Positions 17,352-25,039 of a stretch of 28,056 nucleotides of DNA are shown piece by piece. The translations under genes and the position numbers were made by a program. The stretch lies in contig UQMO01000030.1 in assembly GCA_900542125.1 (NCBI GenBank), positions 1-28,056 on the forward strand, given 5' to 3'. This DNA is from an uncultured Collinsella sp. (GTDB lineage Bacteria > Actinomycetota > Coriobacteriia > Coriobacteriales > Coriobacteriaceae). Position 1 is the first letter of the stretch. Each line of letters starts with the position of its first letter. The notes under the pieces were generated by a model. That model ran no database searches, was not told where the DNA came from, and worked only from the letters and a program-made list of their open reading frames with translations.

Positions 17352-17675
17352 TTACACGAGACTCAAGACGATATAGAGCACAATGCCCGAAACGCAGCAC
17401 CACAGCATCGACTTTGTCTTGATTGCCACCACCACGACGCCGGCAGCCGCGATCCAGGGAATCAAGCCCTGCCACAGGCCGGCGTCGAAAGCGCCGGGGC
17501 TTATCAAGTCGTTGGCGACCAACGCCGCAAAGGCGGCCGGCGGAATGTAGCCCAAGGCCTCGGTAACGCGGGGCGACAGCGTTCGTCCACGCAAGGCAAA
17601 CGCCGGGGCGATGCGGAAGAACGCGATGGCCGCCCACGACGACAGCCACAGGACCAAAAACTCATTAACGGGCAT
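17352..17675 (-). CDS. azlD: Branched-chain amino acid exporter small subunit AzlD
   Basis: This 107-aa protein has four hydrophobic segments (AzlD, PF05437). Its N-terminus MPVNEFLVLWLSSWAAIAFFRIAPAFAL and the following GYIPPAAFAALV match the family, where RxxP and PPA motifs are usual. The ATG at 17675 has GGAAGGGG upstream and overlaps the azlC stop by 11 nt, so the two subunits are translationally coupled. AzlC and AzlD together export leucine, isoleucine or valine and their analogues. Confidence 0.92.
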   Translation of the reverse strand: MPVNEFLVLWLSSWAAIAFFRIAPAFALRGRTLSPRVTEALGYIPPAAFAALVANDLISPGAFDAGLWQGLIPWIAAAGVVVVAIKTKSMLWCCVSGIVLYIVLSLV

Positions 17676-18357
17676 CGCGGGCACCCCTTCCATCCGTAAG
17701 GGCATCGCACACGAGTGCCACGGCGACACCGACGAGCACGCTCACCGGCACAGCGACATTCGTCCACCCAAAAAACTTGCATATAGCGACGGATACCGCA
17801 GCCAAAACGGCGGCCACGACATTGCCGCGCGACAATCGCTGCGAAAAGAGCAGGCAGATAAAGAGCGATGTGCAGACAAAACCTGCAATAGCGGTGGGAA
17901 CATCGATGACGGCGCCGACAACGGCGCCCATCGTGCATGAGACGCCCCAAGTTGCGATGAGGATCACGTTGAGCGCAAAGGACTCGCGTGGGCCCCAGTC
18001 ATCCCCCTCGACCAACTTGGCTAGCGAGATGCCGTACGCCTCTTCGGTGAGCGTCGCGGCAACCGCCAGCGTTTGACGCTTCGAGGCACCCGTCAGATGC
18101 GGTGCGATCGATGCTGAATAAAGTGCGAAGCGTGAGGAGATCGCGGCGACGCTTGCGACGATCGATGCTGCCGGCACGCCCGCCAGCCACAGGTTGCAGA
18201 TCATAAACTGCCCACTGCCTGTCACGAACGCGCTACTCAGGGCAAAGACCATCCAGGGCTCCATCCCCGTCTGCGCCATAATCATTCCGCACGGCGCGCC
18301 AATCGCAACATAGGTAAGCATCACCGGCCAGACAGTTTTAACGATTTTGAACACCAT
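17665..18357 (-). CDS. azlC: Branched-chain amino acid exporter large subunit AzlC
   Basis: This 230-aa membrane protein belongs to the AzlC family (PF03591). Indicative stretches are the N-terminal YVAIGAPCGMIMAQTG, SSAFVTGSGQFMICNLW (the family's AGxxQF pattern) and ISSRFALYSASIAPHL (the RxxLYxxSLAP pattern). The start at 18357 has AAGGAA at good spacing; the frame is open further upstream but without AzlC-like residues. It is divergent from the HD-domain gene with a 127-nt spacer that should hold both promoters. Confidence 0.93.
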   Translation of the reverse strand: MVFKIVKTVWPVMLTYVAIGAPCGMIMAQTGMEPWMVFALSSAFVTGSGQFMICNLWLAGVPAASIVASVAAISSRFALYSASIAPHLTGASKRQTLAVAATLTEEAYGISLAKLVEGDDWGPRESFALNVILIATWGVSCTMGAVVGAVIDVPTAIAGFVCTSLFICLLFSQRLSRGNVVAAVLAAVSVAICKFFGWTNVAVPVSVLVGVAVALVCDALTDGRGARDAR

Positions 18358-18438
18358 AACGTTCCTTATCCCGACAAGGCATCCGAGCCGCATGTAACGA
18401 TGCGGCAGAATTATCGTCCGACGGCAACCGAGTTCACC

Positions 18439-18444
18439 TACAAT
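18439..18444 (+). promoter_or_regulatory. Possible -10 element of the HD-domain gene
   Basis: TACAAT lies 40 nt upstream of the ATG in the azlC/HD divergent spacer. The -35 region is poor. Confidence 0.35.
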
Positions 18445-18484
18445 TGCCACCGGATCGAAAGACACAACTTTTTAGGAAGTCATT

Positions 18485-19297
18485 ATGACAGCTATCGATC
18501 GAACGCGGGCAGCCAGGGCCTTCAAGACCTATACCGATGCCTACGATGCCACCAATCCGCGCATCGCACTCAAAATCGAGCACACGTACCACGTGGCGGA
18601 AGCGTGCGATGCCGTGGCGCGCGAGCAGAACTGGTCGACAGAGGATATTGACCTGGCCTGGCTTTGCGGCCTGCTGCACGATATGGGCCGCTTTGAGCAG
18701 CTGCGACGCTGGGACACCTTTAAAGATGCCGAGAGCATGAGCCATGCAGCGTTGGGCGTCGAGGTTCTCTTTGGTGAGAACCCCGCCGATGCGCCCGCCA
18801 CAACAAGCATCCGAGATTTTATTGAGACCGACGAATACGACGAGCTCATACACGCGAGCATTGCCTATCACAGCGACTTTCGCCTACCCGAGAAGCTCGA
18901 CGAGCGCGCGCGGCGCTTCTGCGATATCGTGCGCGACGGCGATAAGGTCGACATTATGCGCACCATCGCCGACAGCACCGTCGATACTATCCTCAAGGTG
19001 GACGAGAAGACGTTTCTCGCCAGCCATTTCTCATCGCCGACACTTGCCGCCTTTGATGAGCGTCGCTGCGTCTCGCGCGATGAGCGCGAAGAGCCGGCAG
19101 ACTTCCTGGCAGGGCTCATCTGCTTTATGTTTGAACTTGTCTATCCCGCAAGTCGCGCGCTTGCGCGCGAACAAGGCGATATCTACCGCCTGCTCGACGC
19201 GCCCTTTGGCATTACGCGGCGCTTTACCGATCCCGCCACACAGGCGACCTGGGAGCGCCTAAAAGACGAGATGCGCGACTGGCTGGCGCGTGCCTAG
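18485..19297 (+). CDS. HD-domain phosphohydrolase
   Basis: This 270-aa cytoplasmic protein has an HD metal-dependent phosphohydrolase domain. The metal ligands can be placed at His33 (IEHTYHV), His65-Asp66 (GLLHDMGRF), and Asp151-Asp156 (RDGDKVDI). Additional conserved histidines are at 87, 123 and 129 (HASIAYHSDF), as in multi-histidine HD proteins. The C-terminal third has no recognisable domain. It is not a RelA/SpoT, HD-GYP or dGTPase by motif, so the substrate, probably a nucleotide or phosphomonoester, is unknown. The start follows TTAGGAAG. Its TAG stop overlaps the EtfA stop on the other strand. Confidence 0.87.
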   Translation: MTAIDRTRAARAFKTYTDAYDATNPRIALKIEHTYHVAEACDAVAREQNWSTEDIDLAWLCGLLHDMGRFEQLRRWDTFKDAESMSHAALGVEVLFGENPADAPATTSIRDFIETDEYDELIHASIAYHSDFRLPEKLDERARRFCDIVRDGDKVDIMRTIADSTVDTILKVDEKTFLASHFSSPTLAAFDERRCVSRDEREEPADFLAGLICFMFELVYPASRALAREQGDIYRLLDAPFGITRRFTDPATQATWERLKDEMRDWLARA

Positions 19298-20499
19298 CGC
19301 TCAAGCTGGGCCAACAGCTCCTCGACAACCTCAACGGCATCACCGACGACCTTATACTGGGCGGCGCCAAAGATGGGAGCATCCGGGTCCTCGTTGATGG
19401 CGATAATGCACTCCGCCCCGCCGATGCCGGCGAGATGCTGGATGGCGCCCGAGACTCCGATACTCACGAGGAGCTTGGGCGAAACCGATACACCCGTCTG
19501 ACCGATCTGGTGGCGATACTCCAGCCAGCCCGCCTCCACGACGGGACGCGTGCAGCCGAGCTCGGCGCCCAGGGCGTCGGCGAGCTTTCGCATCAGAGGC
19601 AGGTTTTTCTTGGAGCCGATGCCACGACCCACCACGACGAGGCGCTCGGCATCGGCAATCGAAGCCTGCTGTCCCCACTCTTCAGCGGGAATCGAGATTT
19701 CGACGCGGGCCTTAACGTCTTCTGCAAGCGCCACCTGGGTGATCGTGCCGGAGCGGCCGTAGTCGAAGTCGGGCGCCTTAAAGATGCCGGGACGCACTGT
19801 TGCCATCTGGGGACGGTGATGGGGGCAGACGATGGTGGCCATCAGGTTGCCGCCAAACGCCGGGCGCGTCTGCTGCAACAGACCCGTCTCCGTATCCATC
19901 GAAAGCACGGTGCAATCAGCCGTAAGGCCCGTCTGCAAGCGGACGGCAACGCCGGGCGCCAGCTCGCGACCAAAGGCGGTCGCGCCGTAGAGGATGGCCT
20001 CGGGCTTGCGCTCGGCTACCAGATCGCAGATCAGACAAGCATAGACTTCCGCGTCGTTTTGACGCAGACGCTCGTCGCGACAGGCCAGCACTTCGTCGGC
20101 GCCGGCGCAAACCAAATGCTCAAGCTCCTCGAGTGAACTCTCGGGGCTCACGCCGACCAGTGCCACCAAACGGCAGCCGCGGGCATCGGCAAGCTCGCGG
20201 CCCTTGCCCATGAGCTCATAGGCCACAGGGGCTACAGTGTCATGCTCGTCAGTCTGAACGAATACCCAAATATCTCGATACGCGTCGAGGTCCACCGCGC
20301 CGACGGCTTCATCGCGGTCGATCGAGATGGCGTTAACGGGACAGGCGTCGACGCAGCCGCCGCACAGGATGCAGCCGTCGGTTACGCGGGCGCAGCGGTT
20401 TGGCCGCTCACCCTCCACCACAATACCGCCCGAGGCGCAGGCACGAACGCAGCGACCGCAGCCGATGCAGGCTTCGCTATCGATAATCAGTCCGCTCAT
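19294..20499 (-). CDS. etfA: Electron transfer flavoprotein alpha subunit with N-terminal 2x[4Fe-4S] ferredoxin domain (LctC-like)
   Basis: This 401-aa protein is a ferredoxin-EtfA fusion. Cluster 1 ligands are C11, C14, C17, C21 (CIGCGRCVRAC) and cluster 2 ligands C43, C46, C49, C53 (CILCGGCVDACP). The EtfA part carries the C-terminal FAD-binding signature (GRGIGSKKNL, IGQTGVSVSPKLLVSIGVSGAIQH, INEDPDAPIF). The N-terminal ferredoxin extension is typical of LctC in the electron-confurcating lactate dehydrogenase complex, where it links to ferredoxin. ATG directly follows the etfB stop (TAGATG), with AGGGGAT as ribosome-binding site inside etfB. It is the last gene of the operon; no terminator is visible before the convergent HD gene. 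Confidence 0.92.
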   Translation of the reverse strand: MSGLIIDSEACIGCGRCVRACASGGIVVEGERPNRCARVTDGCILCGGCVDACPVNAISIDRDEAVGAVDLDAYRDIWVFVQTDEHDTVAPVAYELMGKGRELADARGCRLVALVGVSPESSLEELEHLVCAGADEVLACRDERLRQNDAEVYACLICDLVAERKPEAILYGATAFGRELAPGVAVRLQTGLTADCTVLSMDTETGLLQQTRPAFGGNLMATIVCPHHRPQMATVRPGIFKAPDFDYGRSGTITQVALAEDVKARVEISIPAEEWGQQASIADAERLVVVGRGIGSKKNLPLMRKLADALGAELGCTRPVVEAGWLEYRHQIGQTGVSVSPKLLVSIGVSGAIQHLAGIGGAECIIAINEDPDAPIFGAAQYKVVGDAVEVVEELLAQLER

Positions 20500-21315
20500 C
20501 TATGCCATCCCCTCGATAATCTTGGCAAGCTTTGCCGCCTGCTCGGTCGGTGTGCCCTCAACGGCTTCGCACGTTTGATCGCGGTCGGGCACAAACGAGC
20601 GCACGACCTGCGTCGGCGAGCCAGCAAGGCCGCAACGCGCGGGGTCGGCATGCACGTCGGCAGCGCTGACCACGCACACGTCCGCCTCCTCCGCCGCGCG
20701 AATACCGGCAATACTCGGCATACGCAACTGGCCAATCTCCTTGGCAGTCGTCATCGCGCACGGCATCTCAAGACACACCGTCTCCTCGCCGGCATCGCAT
20801 CCGTGAACGAGCGCCAGCGAGCCACACGTCGTAAAGCCCGCGCTTTGCACGCAGCTCACGTCGGTCACGCAGGGAATCTCAAAGGCACCGGCAAGCTCGG
20901 GACCAATCTGGGCCGTATCGCCATCCACCGCCATCTTGCCGCAGATGAGCAGATCGAAGTCCTCGTCGAGCGCCTCGATGCCGCATTTGAGGGCATACGT
21001 GGTCGCCAGGGTATCGGCACCTGCAAAGGCGCGATCGGTCAGCAGCAGCGCGTCGTCGGCACCTCGAGCGATGCAGTCGCGCAATAGCGACTCAGTCGCG
21101 GGGATGCCCATCGACACCACCGTCACGCGCACGTCCATGCCAAAGCCGATAAAGTCGTCTTTCAGCGCCAGCGCGCATTCCAAAGCGCTCGCATCAAAGG
21201 GATTAATGACCGTCTGCTTGCCATCGCGCACGATGGTATTGGTCTTGGGGTCCATCTTGACCTCGGTGCTGCCCGGCACGGCCTTGACGCACACCACCAT
21301 ATGGAAATCGCTCAT
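20500..21315 (-). CDS. etfB: Electron transfer flavoprotein beta subunit (LctB-like)
   Basis: This 271-aa EtfB carries MVVCVKAVPGSTEV near the N-terminus, VINPFDASALECALAL, and ICGKMAVDGDTAQIGPELAGAFEIPC, which is the conserved EtfB FAD/nucleotide-binding block. With EtfA it would form the NAD-linked flavoprotein that couples lactate (or another 2-hydroxyacid) oxidation to NAD+ reduction at the cost of reduced ferredoxin. The ATG at 21315 lies 9 nt after AAAGGGAG. A GTG at 21321 overlaps the upstream stop (GTGA) and is an alternative start. The gene lies between the FAD dehydrogenase and EtfA; bifurcating activity is inferred from the operon, not proven by a residue. Confidence 0.92.
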   Translation of the reverse strand: MSDFHMVVCVKAVPGSTEVKMDPKTNTIVRDGKQTVINPFDASALECALALKDDFIGFGMDVRVTVVSMGIPATESLLRDCIARGADDALLLTDRAFAGADTLATTYALKCGIEALDEDFDLLICGKMAVDGDTAQIGPELAGAFEIPCVTDVSCVQSAGFTTCGSLALVHGCDAGEETVCLEMPCAMTTAKEIGQLRMPSIAGIRAAEEADVCVVSAADVHADPARCGLAGSPTQVVRSFVPDRDQTCEAVEGTPTEQAAKLAKIIEGMA

Positions 21316-21317
21316 CT

Positions 21318-22919
21318 TCACGCGCTCCCTTTCTGGACGAGCTCATCCAAGAGCTTCTCCGAAAACAGGTTGCCGCGACCCAGCTGCCCGTCGGGATCGA
21401 GCTGGAGCTTGAGCCGCGCCGACTCGACCATGGCCTCGTGACCGTACATCGTCTCTAAGAAGCCCGCCTTGATCTTGCCGACGCCGTGCTCGGCAGAAAC
21501 GGCACCGCCCATAGCCGTTACCTCCGCAGCCCACCGGGCAAACAGCTCGCCACCGCGACGGTAGTCCTGCGCATCGCGCGGCAGGATGTTCACATGCAGA
21601 TGGTTGTTACCGATGTGCCCCCAGGCAGCAGATTCAAGCCCGCTTTCGGCCAGCGTGCGGCGATAGAGGGCCACGACATCGGCAAGGCGTGCATTGGGCA
21701 CCGACATGTCCGAACCCAACTTGGTGATGGTGGGATCCGTGCGGCGACGCTCGTCGATAAGCATGTTGACGCTCTCGGGCACCGCGTGGCGGAAGAACCG
21801 CTGGCATTCGCGATCGACTTCGGTGCGCGCGACCCATGTCGCATCGTCGCTGCCGCCCGCAAGCTCTAGTACCCACCCCAAGTGATACAGCTCCTCAGTC
21901 GCCTGGGCTTCGTCGTCGCAGTCGAGCTCCACGTAAACACAGACCTTAGCGTCTTTGTCGAGCGCCGGCAGCGAGGCGAACGCGGTCGACTGCTCGCGCT
22001 GGCGACGTAGAATATCCAGGGCGCCAGCGTCGAAGTACTCGATGGCAGCCGCATGGGACAGGACGGGGCGCACGGAATCGGTAAAGGACACGGCCTTGTC
22101 TTCGCTATCGAAAAAGCAGCTCACACCCCAAACGACCGCAGGCGCCGCCTGCAGGGCAATCTCGAGCTCGGTGATAACGCCGAGCGTGCCGCAAGCACCG
22201 ATAAAGAGGTCGATGGCGTCCATTTCGTCCGCAACGAAATAGCCTGAGGCATTTTTTGTCTTGGGCATGGTGTAGTCAGGAAGATCGAGCTCGAGTGCAC
22301 GGCCCGCTGCCGTCACGAGCGACAGGCGGCGGCCCTGGGCAAAAGCCTCGCCGCGCTGAAGCTCAAGCAAATCGCCATCAGCCAGCGCGACGTGGAGTCC
22401 CGTGATATGCGGGCGCATGGGGCCGTAAGCGTAGCTGCGGGCGCCGGAGGCGTTGCATGCCGCCATGCCGCCCAGACAGGCAGATGCCTCAGTGGGATCG
22501 GTGGGAAAAAACTGCTCCGGGGCCTCTTGGAACTCCTCGTAGGCCTCAAGCGATGCCTGGTCCCAACCAGCGATCGGCAGCACCTTCTTGCTCAGCTGCT
22601 TGCGCAGCTCCGAGAGCACGACGCCCGGCTCCACACGCAGTAGAAAGCGGCCTTGTTCATCGCGGCGAAGGCCCAAGTAGCGATTCATACGGGAAGTATT
22701 GAGGATATGCCCGCCGTGGGGCACGGCACCGGCGGCAAGGCCGGTTCGGGCGCCCTGAACCGTTACCGGGACACGCTCGGCATGGAGCTTTTCCAAAATG
22801 GCACGGACCTCGTCTTCCGTTGTCGGAAACGAGATGCTCGAGGCCTCGCCCGATGCGCGAGACTCATCGCGACCATACTCTTCGAACTCGTCGGTGAAGG
22901 GTTTGATGGTTACAGACAC
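21318..22919 (-). CDS. lctD: FAD-linked 2-hydroxyacid (probably D-lactate) dehydrogenase, GlcD/LctD-like
   Basis: This 533-aa protein has the FAD_binding_4 / FAD-oxidase C-terminal architecture. The PP-loop region VPVTVQGARTGLAAGAVP and the conserved block PTDPTEASACLGGMAACNASGARSYAYG (about residues 138-166) bind FAD. The C-terminal half has the catalytic/metal motif WGHIGNNHLHVNILP (about 430-445) and EHGVGKIKAGF. GTG at 22919 follows AAAGGGGAG. It is followed by etfB and etfA, so its electrons should pass to Etf. Most likely substrate is lactate; glycolate or 2-hydroxyglutarate cannot be excluded. It is longer than the ~470-aa LctD of Acetobacterium, mainly in the N-terminal third. Confidence 0.88.
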   Translation of the reverse strand: MSVTIKPFTDEFEEYGRDESRASGEASSISFPTTEDEVRAILEKLHAERVPVTVQGARTGLAAGAVPHGGHILNTSRMNRYLGLRRDEQGRFLLRVEPGVVLSELRKQLSKKVLPIAGWDQASLEAYEEFQEAPEQFFPTDPTEASACLGGMAACNASGARSYAYGPMRPHITGLHVALADGDLLELQRGEAFAQGRRLSLVTAAGRALELDLPDYTMPKTKNASGYFVADEMDAIDLFIGACGTLGVITELEIALQAAPAVVWGVSCFFDSEDKAVSFTDSVRPVLSHAAAIEYFDAGALDILRRQREQSTAFASLPALDKDAKVCVYVELDCDDEAQATEELYHLGWVLELAGGSDDATWVARTEVDRECQRFFRHAVPESVNMLIDERRRTDPTITKLGSDMSVPNARLADVVALYRRTLAESGLESAAWGHIGNNHLHVNILPRDAQDYRRGGELFARWAAEVTAMGGAVSAEHGVGKIKAGFLETMYGHEAMVESARLKLQLDPDGQLGRGNLFSEKLLDELVQKGSA

Positions 22920-23264
22920 GCGAACTCCCCTTTAGCTAACTACAGTGTTTGCAGGGAGATGTTACCGCATCGTTTCGTCGACGTGTTCGAGACCGTCTCC
23001 ATAATTGGCGATTTTTACGTTCGTGCAATTCGGCGAGCGGCTTGATTTCCTCGGCAGACGATGCTTTTGACACATATGGCCCCGCCGTCGCCGACCGCGT
23101 GATTGTCGCTCGAAAAAAGTTGGAGTATTTTTTGCCGCCTTTTACCTGCGGAGACGCCAATCCGTCAAGCATTTGGTTAGAAATTGGTCAAGTAGCGGCT
23201 GATACGGTCGGCGTCGACAGCCAAAACCGATAGAAGTTTTGGCCCCAGAAGCAGGGAGGTTCCC
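22920..23264. other. 345-nt spacer of unknown nature
   Basis: This is the largest gene-free stretch. It separates the lct-like operon (minus) from the surface-protein cluster (plus) and should hold both promoters, but I cannot assign either confidently. GC is visibly lower than nearby, with A/T tracts near 23110-23140. Two overlapping frames, 94 aa on plus (TTG start, 22949-23233) and 78 aa on minus (ATG at 23172, ending 22936), span most of it. Neither has a Shine-Dalgarno sequence. A TTGACA occurs at 23067-23072 without a good -10. Confidence 0.5.
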
Positions 23265-23561
23265 ATGGCATATTACTGGCCCCAGTACGGCATCGCCATC
23301 GAAGTCGACGACGATCCCCATCTCCTGCCTTTCGACGAAGAGGCATTCCCCGATACGACGGTCTACCACGTTACCACCGATGTGATCTGCGACCCTGAGT
23401 CGTTCTCGGCGCTCGCCCACCACATCGCACGTATCCACGACATCGAGCTCCCTCCCGACTTCGACGAGCTTGTCTACTCGCGCCGCCTGATGCTTCGCAT
23501 GCTCTTTGGAGCGGACCCGTCCACCTTTGCGCGCATCTATACCGCCAAGGATGCCGCATGA
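23265..23561 (+). CDS. Uncharacterised 98-aa protein, first gene of surface cluster
   Basis: I do not recognise this family. It is 98 aa, acidic in the first half (EVDDDPHLLPFDEEAFPD) and has no signal peptide or membrane segment, so it is probably cytoplasmic. The C-terminal half is helical looking, with basic residues (YSRRLMLRMLFG). The start follows GGGAGG. Its stop overlaps the next gene's start by 4 nt (ATGA), so the two are coupled and probably functionally linked. Codon usage is like the surrounding genes, which supports it being real. Confidence 0.82.
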   Translation: MAYYWPQYGIAIEVDDDPHLLPFDEEAFPDTTVYHVTTDVICDPESFSALAHHIARIHDIELPPDFDELVYSRRLMLRMLFGADPSTFARIYTAKDAA

Positions 23562-24067
23562 GCGCGAAAAAGCCACCCCACTTTGCAGGTCTGAGTCGTC
23601 GCAAGAAGCTCATCGTTGCCTGCTTGGCCATCGTCTGTGCCCTTGTCGCCGTAGGACTATACGCTTGGCAGTCGCAGCCCGTACCCGAGGCGGGCGCTTC
23701 GGTTACGACGGCCGAGGGCAAAACGCGTCAGGAAATCCAAGATGAGCTCGACGCCATCGTCCGCGACAACATGATGACGATTTCGGTCGCACCGGTCGCT
23801 CAGCTGCAGGAGGACGGCAAGCTGCGCGTCAACGTGCAAAACGTCCAAGACAACAAGTTTCCCCAGCGATTCCGCGTCATCCAAAACGACGAGACCATGT
23901 ACGAATCCGGTGTGGTCAAGACCGGCAAGACAATCGAAACGTGCCCCGCCGGCGACATCAAAGAAGGCGAGGCGTACATCGAGATCCAGGCACTCGATGC
24001 CAAGACCCTCGACAGCCACGGCAATCCGACACGTGTCAAGGTACGGGTTGAGCAAGCCGAGAACTAG
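23558..24067 (+). CDS. Membrane-anchored 169-aa protein of unknown function
   Basis: A basic N-terminus (SRRKK) is followed by one hydrophobic helix (about 18-37) that looks like a signal anchor with no clear cleavage site. The remaining ~130 residues would be outside the membrane. They are rich in beta-type alternation (RLNV-like segments such as LRVNVQNVQDN, YIEIQALDAK, VKVRVEQ), suggesting a small beta-sandwich. One cysteine (TCPAGD) is in the external part. The start overlaps the 98-aa gene by 4 nt. I know no named family; by position it might be the membrane partner of the secreted proteins that follow. Confidence 0.82.
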   Translation: MSAKKPPHFAGLSRRKKLIVACLAIVCALVAVGLYAWQSQPVPEAGASVTTAEGKTRQEIQDELDAIVRDNMMTISVAPVAQLQEDGKLRVNVQNVQDNKFPQRFRVIQNDETMYESGVVKTGKTIETCPAGDIKEGEAYIEIQALDAKTLDSHGNPTRVKVRVEQAEN

Positions 24068-24156
24068 CTTTCCGGCCGACGCGGCGCCGCACGCAATTCA
24101 CCAGCATTCGTCCAATCATCGCGGGGACGGCCCGCGGCGAATAGAAAGGAACGACC

Positions 24157-24756
24157 ATGGACATCACCAGGAACATGAACGGAGCCAAAGCGCTCGTCGT
24201 GGGCGCAGGGCTCGCGCTCGCGCTCGCAATGGGCGCCGCCCCGACGCCAGCTATGGCAGCCGGGCGCGTTGGAACCACGAAAGTAATGGTCAGGACCGAG
24301 ATCGACAACGTTGAGTTCAAAGTTCCGACGGTTATTCCCTTCGTCGCCAAGGCCGACGGCACGCTTCAGGGCCCCTCAGAAGACGCGACCACCATCGACA
24401 ATCATTCGGCCTACGGCATCCATGTCACCAACATGAAGATCGACGCCATGAACACCTGGACCATTGCTGCCGACGCCAAAGCCGGAACCGCACAGAACTC
24501 CATCGACTTTAAGGTCGGCCCCGACGGGGAACTCCAGAACGCCAGCGCCGCAATGCAGGGGACGGGCCTCGATCTTTCCAAGAACGCAGCCTTCGACATG
24601 GGCTACCAGGGCATTGCCGGCGGCACGGACAAAATTAAGCTCAAGACAAGCGGAAACGTCGCCCGCGTCACGCGCGACATCTTCCGCGTAACCGGCGAAG
24701 GCGATCAGGTTGCAACGATCACCTGGACGGTCGAGCCCGGTGCGCACACGGCATAA
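24157..24756 (+). CDS. Secreted 199-aa protein with WxL-like motifs
   Basis: A Sec signal peptide (residues 1-34, cleavage after AMA) precedes a ~165-aa beta-rich domain. It has W101-T-I103 in MNTWTIAAD and ends ATITWTVEP (186-194). Firmicute WxL surface domains show the same order: a WxL near the start of the domain and a distal (I/L)TWxL near the end. The match is weak and is my inference, not an established family call. The start at 24157 follows AAAGGAACG. The gene overlaps the next by 17 nt. The mature protein has no cysteine and no membrane anchor, so it is released or held non-covalently at the wall. Confidence 0.85.
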   Translation: MDITRNMNGAKALVVGAGLALALAMGAAPTPAMAAGRVGTTKVMVRTEIDNVEFKVPTVIPFVAKADGTLQGPSEDATTIDNHSAYGIHVTNMKIDAMNTWTIAADAKAGTAQNSIDFKVGPDGELQNASAAMQGTGLDLSKNAAFDMGYQGIAGGTDKIKLKTSGNVARVTRDIFRVTGEGDQVATITWTVEPGAHTA

Positions 24757-25021
24757 GGCCGTCGCCCTGGCCGCCGCCGTCAGCATCCTAGCGTTTGGGC
24801 CAGCCATGGCCTTTGCCCAGCAAGAACAGGCGCAGGCCGCCACGCAAGTGACGGTCGACCTCTCGGAGCTCGACCGCAGCGACCGCGAGGAACCGTTGGC
24901 GCAGACAGGCGACAAACGATGGCTCTTGGCAGCAGGCGCCGCAGCAGCAGGCGCGGGAACCGCCGGCCTCGGTCTGCACATCAAACACAGCAAGAAACAA
25001 AACATGAACAGGCCGCACTAA
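24740..25021 (+). CDS. 93-aa cell-wall-anchored mini protein with LAQTG sorting signal
   Basis: A signal peptide (cleavage after AFA, residue 26) is followed by only ~26 exposed residues (QVTVDLSELDRSDREEP). Then come LAQTG (53-57), a hydrophobic Ala/Gly-rich segment (61-80) and a basic tail (KHSKKQ). This is a complete sortase sorting signal; LAxTG is the pattern used by class E sortases in actinobacteria. The GTG at 24740 overlaps the previous gene by 17 nt. A TTG at 24710 has a better Shine-Dalgarno (GAAGG) and would add 10 N-terminal residues; the choice is uncertain. No sortase gene is in the window. It resembles in design the small LPxTG proteins (CscD) of Firmicute WxL clusters. Confidence 0.82.
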   Translation: MRTRHKAVALAAAVSILAFGPAMAFAQQEQAQAATQVTVDLSELDRSDREEPLAQTGDKRWLLAAGAAAAGAGTAGLGLHIKHSKKQNMNRPH

Positions 25022-25039
25022 ATTAGCTAAGGAGACCCC

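Noticed and set aside
22949..23233. A 94-aa plus-strand gene in the large spacer
   Set aside because: Starts with TTG without a Shine-Dalgarno, and an equally long antiparallel frame exists. Kept only as a finding about the spacer.
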